Of a stretch of DNA of 43,517 bases, positions 1 through 5,900 are shown in pieces. Each line of letters begins with the position of its first letter. Position 1 is the stretch's first letter. The position numbers and the translations under genes were made by a program. The notes under the pieces were generated by a model. That model did not search any database. It had not been told where the DNA came from and was given only the letters and a program-made list of their open reading frames with translations. The DNA comes from a virus: the IMG/VR virus record IMGVR_UViG_3300032665_000070, positions 1-43,517 of that record. The stretch is one strand, 5' to 3'.

Positions 1-30
1 GGTGGGCCCGTTAAGGGTGGAACCCATACC
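1..30 (-). repeat. 3'-flank hairpin repeat, copy 1
   Basis: About 30 nt that recur at 4290-4317. The ends pair as GGT/ACC, then GGG/CCC, across a two-base AT bulge. The other copy is shorter by one base on each side (GG/CC), so the length change is compensatory. It lies a few bases past the stop codon of the leftward gene ending at 42, so it probably acts on the 3' end of that RNA. There is no T-run, so a classical terminator is not shown. Confidence 0.5.
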
Positions 31-41
31 CTACTGCATTA

Positions 42-617
42 CTACAGATTACAAACGCTGTCGTCTGCTGCCCACTCGGGGTAGAAGCCGCTGTTGCGCT
101 TGTAGAACCACACAGCAACACGGGACTGCTGATCACCAGTTGCTAGCGCAGCTGATGCTGGCAATCCACGCAGTTGCGTGGTCGCATACCACCATATGTA
201 CGGTGTAAACTGATACCAACCAGCAGCGTGACTGTGTATCTCAACAGACCGCACGTGGTTTCGGCTCTCGTGATAACGAATGCAAGCAAATTTTACTTGC
301 ACTGCCATCGGCAATTGCCTTGTAGCATCAGTGACATCAGGCCATGAAGCTGTTGAGTCGTATGGTTCCGTGTCCCATCGTTGCAACGTAGCTGGTAGAA
401 CCAGTGGGCGAGTATTGCTATACCAATTAAGGTTAGCTGCAGTGATATCTTGCACCTGATAAGCGGGAGCATGATAACTTATTAGCTTACTCACCAGTGG
501 CTTGACCTCTGATGCCTGGGTCTGCCCAGACACATAGGTGAAGTTACCTGGTTGTAACACAACTACTGATGTTACAGCAATGGCACCAAGAACACACATC
601 TTTTTCAGTGTACTCAT
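42..617 (-). CDS. Exported Rpf/lysozyme-like cell-wall lytic protein
   Basis: A 191-residue protein. The start is the ATG at 617, preceded by a purine-rich GGAAGG site; an upstream extension lacks one. Residues 1-35 are a lysine-rich start plus hydrophobic stretch, consistent with a signal peptide or membrane anchor. The C-terminal part (about 108-190) resembles resuscitation-promoting-factor and lysozyme-fold domains: Cys112, a glutamate in CIRYHESRNH (Glu117, candidate catalytic acid), an AAGWYQFTP core and a terminal Cys189 that could pair with Cys112. Rpf-type enzymes cleave peptidoglycan glycan strands and are typical of Actinobacteria and their phages. An exported copy outside the late genes could act on the host wall early or serve as an endolysin. 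The family call rests on motifs only. Confidence 0.75.
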   Translation of the reverse strand: MSTLKKMCVLGAIAVTSVVVLQPGNFTYVSGQTQASEVKPLVSKLISYHAPAYQVQDITAANLNWYSNTRPLVLPATLQRWDTEPYDSTASWPDVTDATRQLPMAVQVKFACIRYHESRNHVRSVEIHSHAAGWYQFTPYIWWYATTQLRGLPASAALATGDQQSRVAVWFYKRNSGFYPEWAADDSVCNL

Positions 618-639
618 GTACCTTACCTTCCTACTTGTA

Positions 640-700
640 CTGCATGTGGGATTGCTAATCCCCTCGGCCTTACCACCCAATGTTCCGAGTGGTAAAGCCT
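640..700 (-). other. Intergenic stem-loop
   Basis: Between the genes ending at 714 and starting at 617, TTACCAC pairs with GTGGTAA, flanked by GGC/GCC and by an outer GATTGCT/AGCAATC-type pairing. It is consistent with a structured leader for the 617 gene. No T-run is present. Confidence 0.4.
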
Positions 701-713
701 GAGCAATCAGCAA

Positions 714-1091
714 TCAATCCTCTTCAAGCGTCCAGGGCTCACCGTCCTTGTAACTGTGAAGACAACAGTTGCAATCATATTCTAACCCACCAAAGGTGAA
801 GGTTTGTGAAGGGAACGTCTGTTCAACCATCTCGTCGAGCGTGGGCCTTGGCTCATTCAACTCAACGATGAAGAACCGAGTGGTACACGTACCATCTTTA
901 GCCTGGATGTAGTTGTAGAAACCAAACTGGTTGTCTAAATCAGACACGAGTTCCCAAACGAGTTGATTGTCGAAGCCTCGTTCACCCATGCGGGCTACAT
1001 TGACTGCAGCAATCGCATCGACTTGACTATCAAACGTTCCGTAGTCAATCGCCCTACTCAGGTGATTACCAATGACCATGAACTTACTCAT
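714..1091 (-). CDS. Unrecognised 125-residue protein
   Basis: The start is the ATG at 1091 (MSKFMVIGNH), chosen because a clear GGAGG lies just upstream inside the end of the preceding gene; the longer reading frame overlaps that gene and has no site. The gene follows the 1093-1350 gene with the stop and start almost touching, so translation is probably coupled. The protein is soluble and acidic, with a Cys-Asn-Cys-Cys cluster near the C-terminus (DCNCCLHS). I do not recognise a family. Confidence 0.75.
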   Translation of the reverse strand: MSKFMVIGNHLSRAIDYGTFDSQVDAIAAVNVARMGERGFDNQLVWELVSDLDNQFGFYNYIQAKDGTCTTRFFIVELNEPRPTLDEMVEQTFPSQTFTFGGLEYDCNCCLHSYKDGEPWTLEED

Positions 1092-1092
1092 A

Positions 1093-1350
1093 TTACTTGC
1101 CCTCCTCAAAAGAGTCGATCCATGCAGAGAAAGCGCCAATGGCTTTGCTCGTCCTGTATGAATCAATCTTCTCCAAGATCTCATTGGATACTCCAAGAGC
1201 ACCCGAGACTTGGTCATCAGTGAAGGGAAGGTCATCGATAATAGCAACCTGTGCAGCGAGTTGCTTACCGATCACTTCGAATGCATACAGAATAGTATCC
1301 ATGTCCTCATCGGTGAAGCCAGCGCTGGTTAGCCTGTCAACGTTTAACAT
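1093..1350 (-). CDS. Unrecognised 85-residue helical protein
   Basis: The ATG at 1350 is preferred over an in-frame GTG at 1392 because AGAAAGG lies about 8 nt upstream of it and nothing comparable precedes the GTG. The product is short, acidic and probably all helical, with GFTDEDMDTIL near the N-terminus. No catalytic motif is visible. It is the first gene of a coupled pair with the gene at 714-1091. Confidence 0.7.
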   Translation of the reverse strand: MLNVDRLTSAGFTDEDMDTILYAFEVIGKQLAAQVAIIDDLPFTDDQVSGALGVSNEILEKIDSYRTSKAIGAFSAWIDSFEEGK

Positions 1351-1408
1351 ATAATTGCCTTTCTTGTTTTGTTTTAGATTAATCAATTTCACAATTGTTT
1401 AATCCATC

Positions 1409-1438
1409 GGTAGCCCGATGATGTTCCTTCGGACTACC
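1409..1438 (-). repeat. Intergenic RNA hairpin family, copy 1
   Basis: A 10-bp stem, written on the plus strand as GGTAGCCCGA and TCGGACTACC. The single mismatch on plus becomes G-U on the minus strand, the transcribed strand here. Outer bases TCCA/TGGA extend it. Related stems occur at 1938-1968 and 2871-2904. It sits between the gene ending at 1453 and the gene starting at 1350. Confidence 0.6.
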
Positions 1439-1452
1439 TGTGGATGAATCAA

Positions 1453-1869
1453 TTACTGATACTGAATAGCACCATCCCTGTCTGGATCGTACAGATCAAC
1501 TTGTTGGTTGACTAATAGGTGGTAGAATGAACGGTCAATCCTTGTGGACTGACAAGTATCAAGGTGCTTAACATCAAGGAACTTGTAACTCCTACGTTCT
1601 TCTGCCTTGATAGTGCGGAAGACATGTGTTACTTCCCAGAGGTCATCCTCGGCAACTGTTGTGTCCCAAAAGTGGGGGATGAATGACTTCCTCGTGGGTG
1701 TGGTGTACAGATGATTCCATGTACCACCCTGAGGGTTACCTTCAATCTCTACAACCGCAAGGACATCCCACAGATCAAACACAGCCAAGTGGATGTGACG
1801 ACCAGCTATCGGGGAATCTTCTTCAGTACTCTCGTATTTCCAACAAGCACTGAAGTATGACTTTAACAT
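1453..1869 (-). CDS. Unrecognised 138-residue protein
   Basis: The start at 1869 is preceded by AAGGAG with good spacing. The protein is tryptophan- and aspartate-rich with alternating strands, and ends DPDRDGAIQYQ. No signal peptide, membrane segment or known motif is seen. Its leader carries a small GNRA-type hairpin (1915-1924) and the larger intergenic stem at 1938-1968. Function unknown. Confidence 0.75.
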   Translation of the reverse strand: MLKSYFSACWKYESTEEDSPIAGRHIHLAVFDLWDVLAVVEIEGNPQGGTWNHLYTTPTRKSFIPHFWDTTVAEDDLWEVTHVFRTIKAEERRSYKFLDVKHLDTCQSTRIDRSFYHLLVNQQVDLYDPDRDGAIQYQ

Positions 1870-1914
1870 AACTTACTCCTTTTGTTTGGTTGATACTGCT
1901 TACTTGGTTAATCT

Positions 1915-1924
1915 ATCTCCCGAT
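1915..1924 (-). promoter_or_regulatory. Leader GNRA-tetraloop hairpin, copy 1
   Basis: On the minus strand ATC-GGGA-GAT, 46 nt upstream of the 1869 start. The stem is only 3 bp here, but the loop and flanking TC/GA match three other left-arm leaders (4221-4234, 5558-5571, 5901-5914). Confidence 0.4.
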
Positions 1925-1937
1925 TGTTTAACCCATA

Positions 1938-1968
1938 GATAGCCCGAATCGCGGGGACCCGGACTACC
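1938..1968 (-). repeat. Intergenic RNA hairpin family, copy 2
   Basis: GATAGCCCG pairs with CGGACTACC, with wobble pairs on the minus strand. It is homologous in position and sequence to the stems at 1409-1438 and 2871-2904, and lies in the leader of the 1869 gene. Confidence 0.5.
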
Positions 1969-1988
1969 TAGGATCAATCAAGGGATAT

Positions 1989-2027
1989 GCTCAAGCCCAC
2001 CCAGCGGGGGACTGGGTGAGCCTGAGC
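1989..2027 (-). other. Long stem-loop
   Basis: A 16-nt arm at 1989-2004 and its partner at 2012-2027 match at 14 of 16 positions. Both mismatches become G-U on the minus strand, so the leftward RNA would fold into an unbroken 16-bp stem with a 7-nt loop. It follows the gene ending at 2079. No T-run follows, so it may be a processing or stability element rather than an intrinsic terminator. Confidence 0.6.
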
Positions 2028-2043
2028 AACCCTTAGTTACTGC

Positions 2044-2064
2044 CTGCTAGATAATACCTAGCAG
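2044..2064 (-). other. Perfect 7-bp hairpin after stop codon
   Basis: CTGCTAG and CTAGCAG around a 7-nt loop, 15 nt beyond the stop codon at 2079. Together with the stem at 1989-2027 it forms a double-hairpin 3' end. It lacks a T-run. Confidence 0.5.
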
Positions 2065-2078
2065 TTCCACTGCTTTTG

Positions 2079-2375
2079 TTACTGCACCTTGCGCTTTGAG
2101 ATGCGCACTAAATGCGCTTCTTGACCCATCTTCTCACCGTCGATGATGTCATACTCGATGAATGAGGCGACGTAGTCACCATCTTCATCAAGATCCCACC
2201 CCTTGCTAATGGGCAAGACTTCCTTGCCGGGCCGGGGGGTTGAGTACCACTTCTCCACCGCAATTTGGGCATCCTTCAATTCCTTGAAGAGACCAAACCA
2301 ATGGATGGACAAGATATTGATACCCTGTTCGTGAGCGTGGGCGCTAACCGTCATTTCTACTGCCCATACCTTCAT
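2079..2375 (-). CDS. Unrecognised 98-residue protein
   Basis: The ATG at 2375 (MKVWAVEMTVS) is chosen over the ATG at 2381 because AGGAGG is only one base from the latter and 7 nt from the former. The start also overlaps the stop of the small ORF 2375-2458 as TGATG, a typical coupling arrangement. The product is mixed alpha/beta with an acidic centre (DLDEDGDYVASF). The family is not recognised. Confidence 0.75.
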   Translation of the reverse strand: MKVWAVEMTVSAHAHEQGINILSIHWFGLFKELKDAQIAVEKWYSTPRPGKEVLPISKGWDLDEDGDYVASFIEYDIIDGEKMGQEAHLVRISKRKVQ

Positions 2376-2458
2376 CAGCATTCCTCCTGTTCAATTGTTT
2401 CATCCTCATCAAGCAAGTAATACTCACCACACTTGCATAGCGTTGAGTTATGGTACAT
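2375..2458 (-). CDS. 27-residue zinc-ribbon-like micro-protein
   Basis: A very short ORF fitting exactly between two genes. Its ATG overlaps the upstream stop as TAATG, and its TGA overlaps the next start as TGATG. The peptide reads MYHNSTLCKCGEYYLL and then an acidic tail ending in EEC. CKCGEYY resembles the CSACDGEYYELE stretch encoded at 2918-3097. The double coupling argues that it is translated. It might instead be a translational bridge with no product function. Confidence 0.55.
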   Translation of the reverse strand: MYHNSTLCKCGEYYLLDEDETIEQEEC

Positions 2459-2823
2459 TACTGCTCAGCCTTAGCAACGTAGTTGGGATTCTCCTCAACA
2501 ATTGCTACACGCTTGCTAGCCTTCTTCAGATTACGCTTAGCCTGGCTGGGCAACCCGTTAATATCAATGGGCGTGAGTTCGTAGCGATAGACTTTCCACG
2601 ATTCATAGGCGTTAAAAGTCCTTGGTACAAGAACTAAGCGGAAACCCTCCATCACTCCACCAGTATCCATTGTGTACCACTGGATATCGTGGTGGGCTAG
2701 GGCTTCCTCTCGCTTGACCCAATAAGTCCTGTCACGGTCCTCTAGGTCATTGCACTTAGATACCCTTGTACTAGATCTCGTGCACTCGGTACGCTCAAGC
2801 ATCCAAACAGTGAATGTATTCAC
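2458..2823 (-). CDS. Unrecognised 121-residue basic protein
   Basis: It starts with GTG at 2823, preceded by AAGGAG and a 6-nt spacer. The initiation region is identical over 29 nt to that of the gene starting at 3560. The C-terminus is lysine/arginine-rich (SQAKRNLKKASKRV), suggesting nucleic-acid contact. No recognised domain. Its stop overlaps the start of the micro-ORF at 2458. Confidence 0.75.
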   Translation of the reverse strand: MNTFTVWMLERTECTRSSTRVSKCNDLEDRDRTYWVKREEALAHHDIQWYTMDTGGVMEGFRLVLVPRTFNAYESWKVYRYELTPIDINGLPSQAKRNLKKASKRVAIVEENPNYVAKAEQ

Positions 2824-2839
2824 TAGTAACTCCTTACTT
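2811..2839 (-). repeat. Duplicated translation-initiation region, copy 1
   Basis: 29 nt identical to 3548-3576, covering the ribosome binding site AAGGAG, the spacer and the first codons (GTG AAT ACA TTC). Two unrelated genes therefore share the same initiation cassette. Confidence 0.8.
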
Positions 2840-2870
2840 TAGAGGTTGGTTAGTCCTCGGTTGAACCATA

Positions 2871-2904
2871 GGTGGCACGAACAAATACTCCTGCTCGTAC
2901 CACC
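2871..2904 (-). repeat. Intergenic RNA hairpin family, copy 3
   Basis: GGTGGCACGA pairs with TCGTACCACC, with an outer CCTCGG/CCGAGG pair (2855-2860 and 2903-2908). Compared with copy 1, base pairs change on both sides (A-T to G-C, C-G to A-T), while the same single C/A position is kept as G-U on the minus strand. Confidence 0.6.
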
Positions 2905-2917
2905 GAGGGACAATCGA

Positions 2918-3097
2918 TTACTTACTATCTTTACAGCAGCAAGGTGTGAACTCCCCGCCTTCAAGCTCGTAGTACTCACCATCGCAAGCACTGCAGTAAT
3001 GATCCGCTACAGCTTCGGGGAATGGGTGGAATGGTTCTTCCTGAGCAGTTCCATCAAAGGCATAACCTGAAGCATGGACATCATGCTGGTTGAACTG
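2918..3097 (-). pseudogene. Start-less zinc-ribbon coding segment
   Basis: An open frame of 59 codons ending at TAA (2918-2920), bounded upstream by TAA (3098-3100), with no ATG, GTG, TTG, CTG or ATA/ATC/ATT codon. Its end looks like real protein: HYCSACDGEYYELE, then CCCKDSK. It overlaps the tail of the HTH gene 3007-3261 in the -1 frame. The simplest reading is that the HTH gene once continued into this zinc ribbon and a frameshift (mutation, assembly error or programmed slip) separates them. I see no convincing slippery heptamer. Confidence 0.45.
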
Positions 3098-3261
3098 TTA
3101 AACAATGCGTGAACAGAACTAACTGGCATGTCCAACTCTTCAGCCAATGCCCGGTAATCCATATTGGATTTAGCCAACGCTTGCTTAAGCATCAGCTGGT
3201 ACGTAGCACGCAACTCTGATTCTTTGCGTTCACGTACTGGGTTCTTGGCAGGCTTAGGCAT
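3007..3261 (-). CDS. Small helix-turn-helix protein
   Basis: 84 residues from the ATG at 3261, five bases after the stop of the upstream gene. The ribosome site is weak, so coupling is likely. A lysine/arginine-rich N-terminus (MPKPAKNPVRERKESE) precedes DYRALAEELDMPVSSVHALF (about 44-63), which fits the Cro/XRE-type helix-turn-helix pattern. It is probably a DNA-binding regulator. The last 18 residues look less convincing than the -1 frame, which encodes a zinc ribbon, so the annotated end may be a frameshift product. Confidence 0.65.
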   Translation of the reverse strand: MPKPAKNPVRERKESELRATYQLMLKQALAKSNMDYRALAEELDMPVSSVHALFNSSTSMMSMLQVMPLMELLRKNHSTHSPKL

Positions 3262-3266
3262 ACGTA

Positions 3267-3560
3267 CTACTTGAAACGGTGAGCACCGCCGTGGCCGGAG
3301 ACAAGAACGCAATCCCCACGGTAACTGCAGGACTTATCTGCTGCAAGGCGGGCAAACAGCAAATCGTTCCTACTGTAGAACACAACTACACTCTCAAGCA
3401 ATTCCCTCTCCACTTGCAAGCATTGCCAGAGCTGGCGGGCATCGTACATCTTCTTGTGATACTGCTCGTCAAGCTCACGTTGCTTCTGCTCTTCAAACTT
3501 CAGCAAATCAATGCGTGCTTTGATCTTCTTGAGTTGAGCGGTCGTCATGAATGTATTCAC
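3267..3560 (-). CDS. Coiled-coil protein of unknown function
   Basis: 97 residues from GTG at 3560, or about 93 from an internal ATG (MTTAQLKK). The GTG shares its AAGGAG and first codons with the gene at 2823. Residues 5-60 are rich in Lys, Glu and Leu in heptad-like spacing (KKIKARIDLLKFEEQKQRELDEQ), suggesting a coiled coil. The C-terminus has two cysteines and ends GHGGAHRFK. No known family. Confidence 0.7.
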   Translation of the reverse strand: MNTFMTTAQLKKIKARIDLLKFEEQKQRELDEQYHKKMYDARQLWQCLQVERELLESVVVFYSRNDLLFARLAADKSCSYRGDCVLVSGHGGAHRFK

Positions 3561-3576
3561 TAGTAACTCCTTACTT
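3548..3576 (-). repeat. Duplicated translation-initiation region, copy 2
   Basis: Identical over 29 nt to 2811-2839. See that entry. Confidence 0.8.
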
Positions 3577-4046
3577 AGGGTAGGACTTGCCCCTTATAGT
3601 TTGTCCCAATAGCACCGCCATCCACTCACTAGATGATGATGCTATTGCAACCAACTATATAAGTATAAGAATATTTGTAACTGGGGGGAGTAGCTTATGC
3701 GTCAACATAAGACATTTTTTATAACACCCACATTTATAAGCTATTAATATATAACCCCCCCCACTTAACCCCCATAAGTTACCCATATAATACCTAATAA
3801 CCTATGAGTTTATGAGTTTATGAGTTTATGAGTTTACTAACTTATGAACCCACTTATCAGCCACCTAGTAGCCTACTTAAGGGTATATTAGTGATTAATT
3901 ATGCACTCGAGTGATTAAAGGCACTCCTATAGAGGGGGTAAATACAAAAGCTATGCAATTTTAATCACTAATAGCTAGCATTACCCCTACTCTATAGGTT
4001 ATTAAGTTGAAAGCATGCGTGTATAATGTATACTTGTCATTACAAC
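3561..4046. promoter_or_regulatory. AT-rich repeat region, possible operator or origin
   Basis: About 490 nt without a convincing gene. It holds four tandem copies of TATGAGTT (3803-3834). It has three copies of GTGATTAA: 3891-3898, 3911-3918 and, inverted, 3961-3968; the first and last lie in a perfect 12-bp inverted repeat (3887-3898/3961-3972). A 9-bp inverted repeat CCTATAGAG/CTCTATAGG (3926-3934/3990-3998) interleaves with it, and runs of C occur near 3755-3775. Such clustered repeats in AT-rich DNA are typical of replication origins or repressor sites. No protein or transcript evidence is available. Confidence 0.5.
3803..3834. repeat. Four tandem 8-mers
   Basis: Exact TATGAGTT x4 in the AT-rich gap. 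Possibly iterons or slippage. Confidence 0.9.
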
Positions 4047-4169
4047 CTACATGGTACCTTTCAACCCCTGAGGTTGTGCCCTATCCTTACAAGACACAAC
4101 CTCAGGTCCGTGTTCTTTGTCACAATCAAGGGCCACACAGATGGTTTCTCCGGCATTGATTACATACAT
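4047..4169 (-). CDS. 40-residue cysteine-containing protein
   Basis: A small ORF from ATG 4169 to TAG 4047 with AAGGAG 10 nt upstream and a GNRA-type leader hairpin at 4221-4234, the same architecture as neighbouring left-arm genes. The peptide starts MYVINAGETICVALDCDKE and has three cysteines (11, 16, 27). A perfect 12-bp inverted repeat (4067-4078/4095-4106) lies inside the coding sequence. Function unknown; possibly a small host-takeover protein. Confidence 0.6.
   Translation of the reverse strand: MYVINAGETICVALDCDKEHGPEVVSCKDRAQPQGLKGTM
4067..4106. other. 12-bp perfect inverted repeat
   Basis: CCTGAGGTTGTG and its exact complement CACAACCTCAGG, 16-nt loop, inside the 40-codon ORF. It may fold in the mRNA or bind a dimeric regulator. 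It lacks a T-run. Confidence 0.6.
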
Positions 4170-4220
4170 AGTACGTATGCTCCTTACTCGCTTAGTTAGT
4201 TGTTTAGTTAATTAGCTTTG

Positions 4221-4234
4221 ACATCTCACGACGT
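4221..4234 (-). promoter_or_regulatory. Leader GNRA-tetraloop hairpin, copy 2
   Basis: Minus strand ACGTC-GTGA-GATGT, 52 nt upstream of the 4169 start. Its stem differs from copies 3 and 4 by changes that keep pairing. Confidence 0.5.
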
Positions 4235-4289
4235 GGTCCCCCACTTAAGCTATGAACTTAAGGACATACTTCGCCGGTACATACCTGGG

Positions 4290-4317
4290 GGTGGCCCGTT
4301 AGAGGTGGAACCATACC
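4290..4317 (-). repeat. 3'-flank hairpin repeat, copy 2
   Basis: Matches 1-30 with one base lost from each arm. It lies about 18 nt beyond the stop codon at 4336. Confidence 0.5.
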
Positions 4318-4335
4318 TTACAGCTTATTGCTTTG

Positions 4336-5130
4336 TTATGCTTCGAGGAGAACTTCGTCCTCGGACTGAACCTGAGCCTCGAGAGAGCTCAAGAGCCCCT
4401 TGTAGGTGCTCAGGAACAGGAACTGCTGGGCGCTACGCTTGCCGCTGCGGACAATGTCCTCGAAGACGTCCTGATCGATGGTGTTCAGGATCTCCTCGTA
4501 GGCAGCTACACGACCGTACTCGTAAACGAAGTCCACGTGCTGGTCGTAGGAAGACGGGTCTCCAAGCGTGAGCTTGACCTGCAGGCCGTTCTTCATGGTG
4601 AAGAACTGCTGCTTGTCCATGTCACGGATGTACAACTTGTCTCCGATCCAACCACCGAACTTGGCAGTGCCCTTACCGGTCCAGGGACCAGGGATGCTTG
4701 AGGTGGCAGACTGACTACGACGCTGGAATCCGAAGTACTCACCGACCGTGTCCTGCTGCAGGCCAGTAACGATCTGGAGCTGACTGCGGTTGGTCTTGTA
4801 CTTCTTGGAGTCAGGGTACAGCATTGGTCCGCTGATCACGGAGTCCGAAGACAACCGAGTCATGACTGATTCCACGTGGTCACCGTAGTTGAGCTGTTCG
4901 TCAGTGAACACGTCGAAGATACCGTCGATACCGATGGTCTTCTTGTGCGCACGCCGACGAGCGATTGCCACTACTTCGTTGAGTGTGTACCCACCGAGTG
5001 CGAGGACCTGGACGGAGTCGATGAAGGCACTCCGCTTTTGGTCACCAGCTTCAGTGCGCAGCTCACGACGCATGGCCGTGATCTCCTCTGCAGTGACAGC
5101 TTCTACGGTGATGAGGTTGAACTGTGACAT
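4336..5130 (-). CDS. 264-residue protein, probably highly expressed, family unknown
   Basis: The start is the ATG at 5130 (MSQFNLITVEAV), 8 nt after AGAAAGG; the in-frame GTG at 5139 sits too close to it. The sequence has an acidic N-terminal helix, a basic ARRRAHKK patch (about 58-65) and a central segment rich in Gly and aromatic residues. No membrane segment or catalytic motif is recognised. Codon use is strikingly GC-ending and uniform, like the capsid gene at the right end and unlike the AT-ending genes at 7-41 kb, suggesting abundant product. It stands alone between structured intergenic regions. It could be an early, abundant nucleic-acid-binding protein; that is a guess. Confidence 0.8.
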   Translation of the reverse strand: MSQFNLITVEAVTAEEITAMRRELRTEAGDQKRSAFIDSVQVLALGGYTLNEVVAIARRRAHKKTIGIDGIFDVFTDEQLNYGDHVESVMTRLSSDSVISGPMLYPDSKKYKTNRSQLQIVTGLQQDTVGEYFGFQRRSQSATSSIPGPWTGKGTAKFGGWIGDKLYIRDMDKQQFFTMKNGLQVKLTLGDPSSYDQHVDFVYEYGRVAAYEEILNTIDQDVFEDIVRSGKRSAQQFLFLSTYKGLLSSLEAQVQSEDEVLLEA

Positions 5131-5163
5131 TAGTGTCACCTTTCTGTTATTTTGGTTTTAGCT

Positions 5164-5290
5164 CAGATCCGCTGAGTTACCGGCTTACTACATGCTCCTG
5201 CATCCCTGCAGTGGCGCACCCAGTGAGGGAATGACCCCTCACCCAGCCCACAACTGAATGTGGACTAGCCTAGATGGATTGTCTAGGTGG
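5164..5290 (-). other. Structured leader of the 5130 gene
   Basis: On the leftward strand it holds CCTAGA/TCTAGG (6 bp, near 5268-5286), GTGAGGG/CCCTCAC (7 bp, near 5222-5241) and CTCAG/CTGAG (near 5163-5177). The last lies just before the ribosome site. The three successive hairpins resemble the structured leaders of its neighbours. No promoter could be fixed. Confidence 0.45.
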
Positions 5291-5303
5291 GTTGATGCCT
5301 TCG

Positions 5304-5525
5304 CTACTCGTTGCTGAGTGCTGCCCGAATCATCCTGGTGAGTTCGTCACCAGACTGTGCCTTAGGAGCACGCTGAATGATTCCGAGCTTTGCGACTGCC
5401 TCGAACTCTTCCTCACGCTCCCTGAACTCAGACATTGCACTCTGGTTGACAGTGATGGATGGTGCTGTCTTCTTAACAGCCTGCCCGATCACCCACTCAA
5501 CTGGAGCGAATTCAGTCTTACTCAT
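5304..5525 (-). CDS. 73-residue unrecognised protein
   Basis: The ATG at 5525 (MSKTEFAPVEWVIGQ) has AAGGAG 7 nt upstream; the longer frame has none. The product is helical and charged, with REREEEFEAVAKLG in the middle. A GNRA leader hairpin lies at 5558-5571. Function unknown. Confidence 0.7.
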   Translation of the reverse strand: MSKTEFAPVEWVIGQAVKKTAPSITVNQSAMSEFREREEEFEAVAKLGIIQRAPKAQSGDELTRMIRAALSNE

Positions 5526-5557
5526 GGTCTTACTCCTTACTTGGTTGTTTGTATTCA

Positions 5558-5571
5558 ATGTCTCCCGACAT
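5558..5571 (-). promoter_or_regulatory. Leader GNRA-tetraloop hairpin, copy 3
   Basis: Minus strand ATGTC-GGGA-GACAT, a perfect 5-bp stem with a GNRA loop, 33 nt upstream of the 5525 start. Confidence 0.55.
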
Positions 5572-5628
5572 GCCTCCACCCACCAACCGATGTATAGTCA
5601 GTTGATGAGTGCGAGCCTGTGGAGAGCC

Positions 5629-5865
5629 TTACCACATATCGTGCTTCGGTTCAGAGCAGTACCACTTGTCCTCGTCCTTAACGATCTTGACCTTGACCAC
5701 GACCCCTGGAGCTATCTCTTCGTAGTCCCAGCAGTCGTCCTCAAAGGGACCGTATGCGTACTCAGCCCAAGCAACCCAGTTCTTAATCTCAACCTCGTAC
5801 TGCTTGAAGAACTGAGCGAAGGCGACCTTGATTTCGGCCACCTGCTCATTCACGGCTTCACCCAT
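5629..5865 (-). CDS. 78-residue acidic protein, first clear gene of the leftward block
   Basis: The ATG at 5865 (MGEAVNEQVAEIKVAF) follows AAAGGGAG at 6 nt. The protein is rich in Trp, Tyr, Asp and Glu (WVAWAEYAYGPFEDDCWDYEE), reminiscent of small acidic phage inhibitors, but no family can be named. A GNRA leader hairpin sits at 5901-5914, and TCAGGT/ACCTGA forms a perfect stem at 5925-5941. Confidence 0.7.
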   Translation of the reverse strand: MGEAVNEQVAEIKVAFAQFFKQYEVEIKNWVAWAEYAYGPFEDDCWDYEEIAPGVVVKVKIVKDEDKWYCSEPKHDMW

Positions 5866-5900
5866 GATGTACTCCCTTTCTTGTTTGGTTTGGTTTGTTG

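Noticed and set aside
2-208. Plus-strand ORF at the left edge
   Set aside because: It is the antisense shadow of the Rpf-like gene and has no ribosome site.
3803-3834. CRISPR-like array
   Set aside because: The repeats are 8-nt tandem copies without spacers.
4006-4027. TTGAAA and TATAAT on the plus strand
   Set aside because: The spacer is only about 10 nt and no plus-strand gene follows, so it was not called a promoter.
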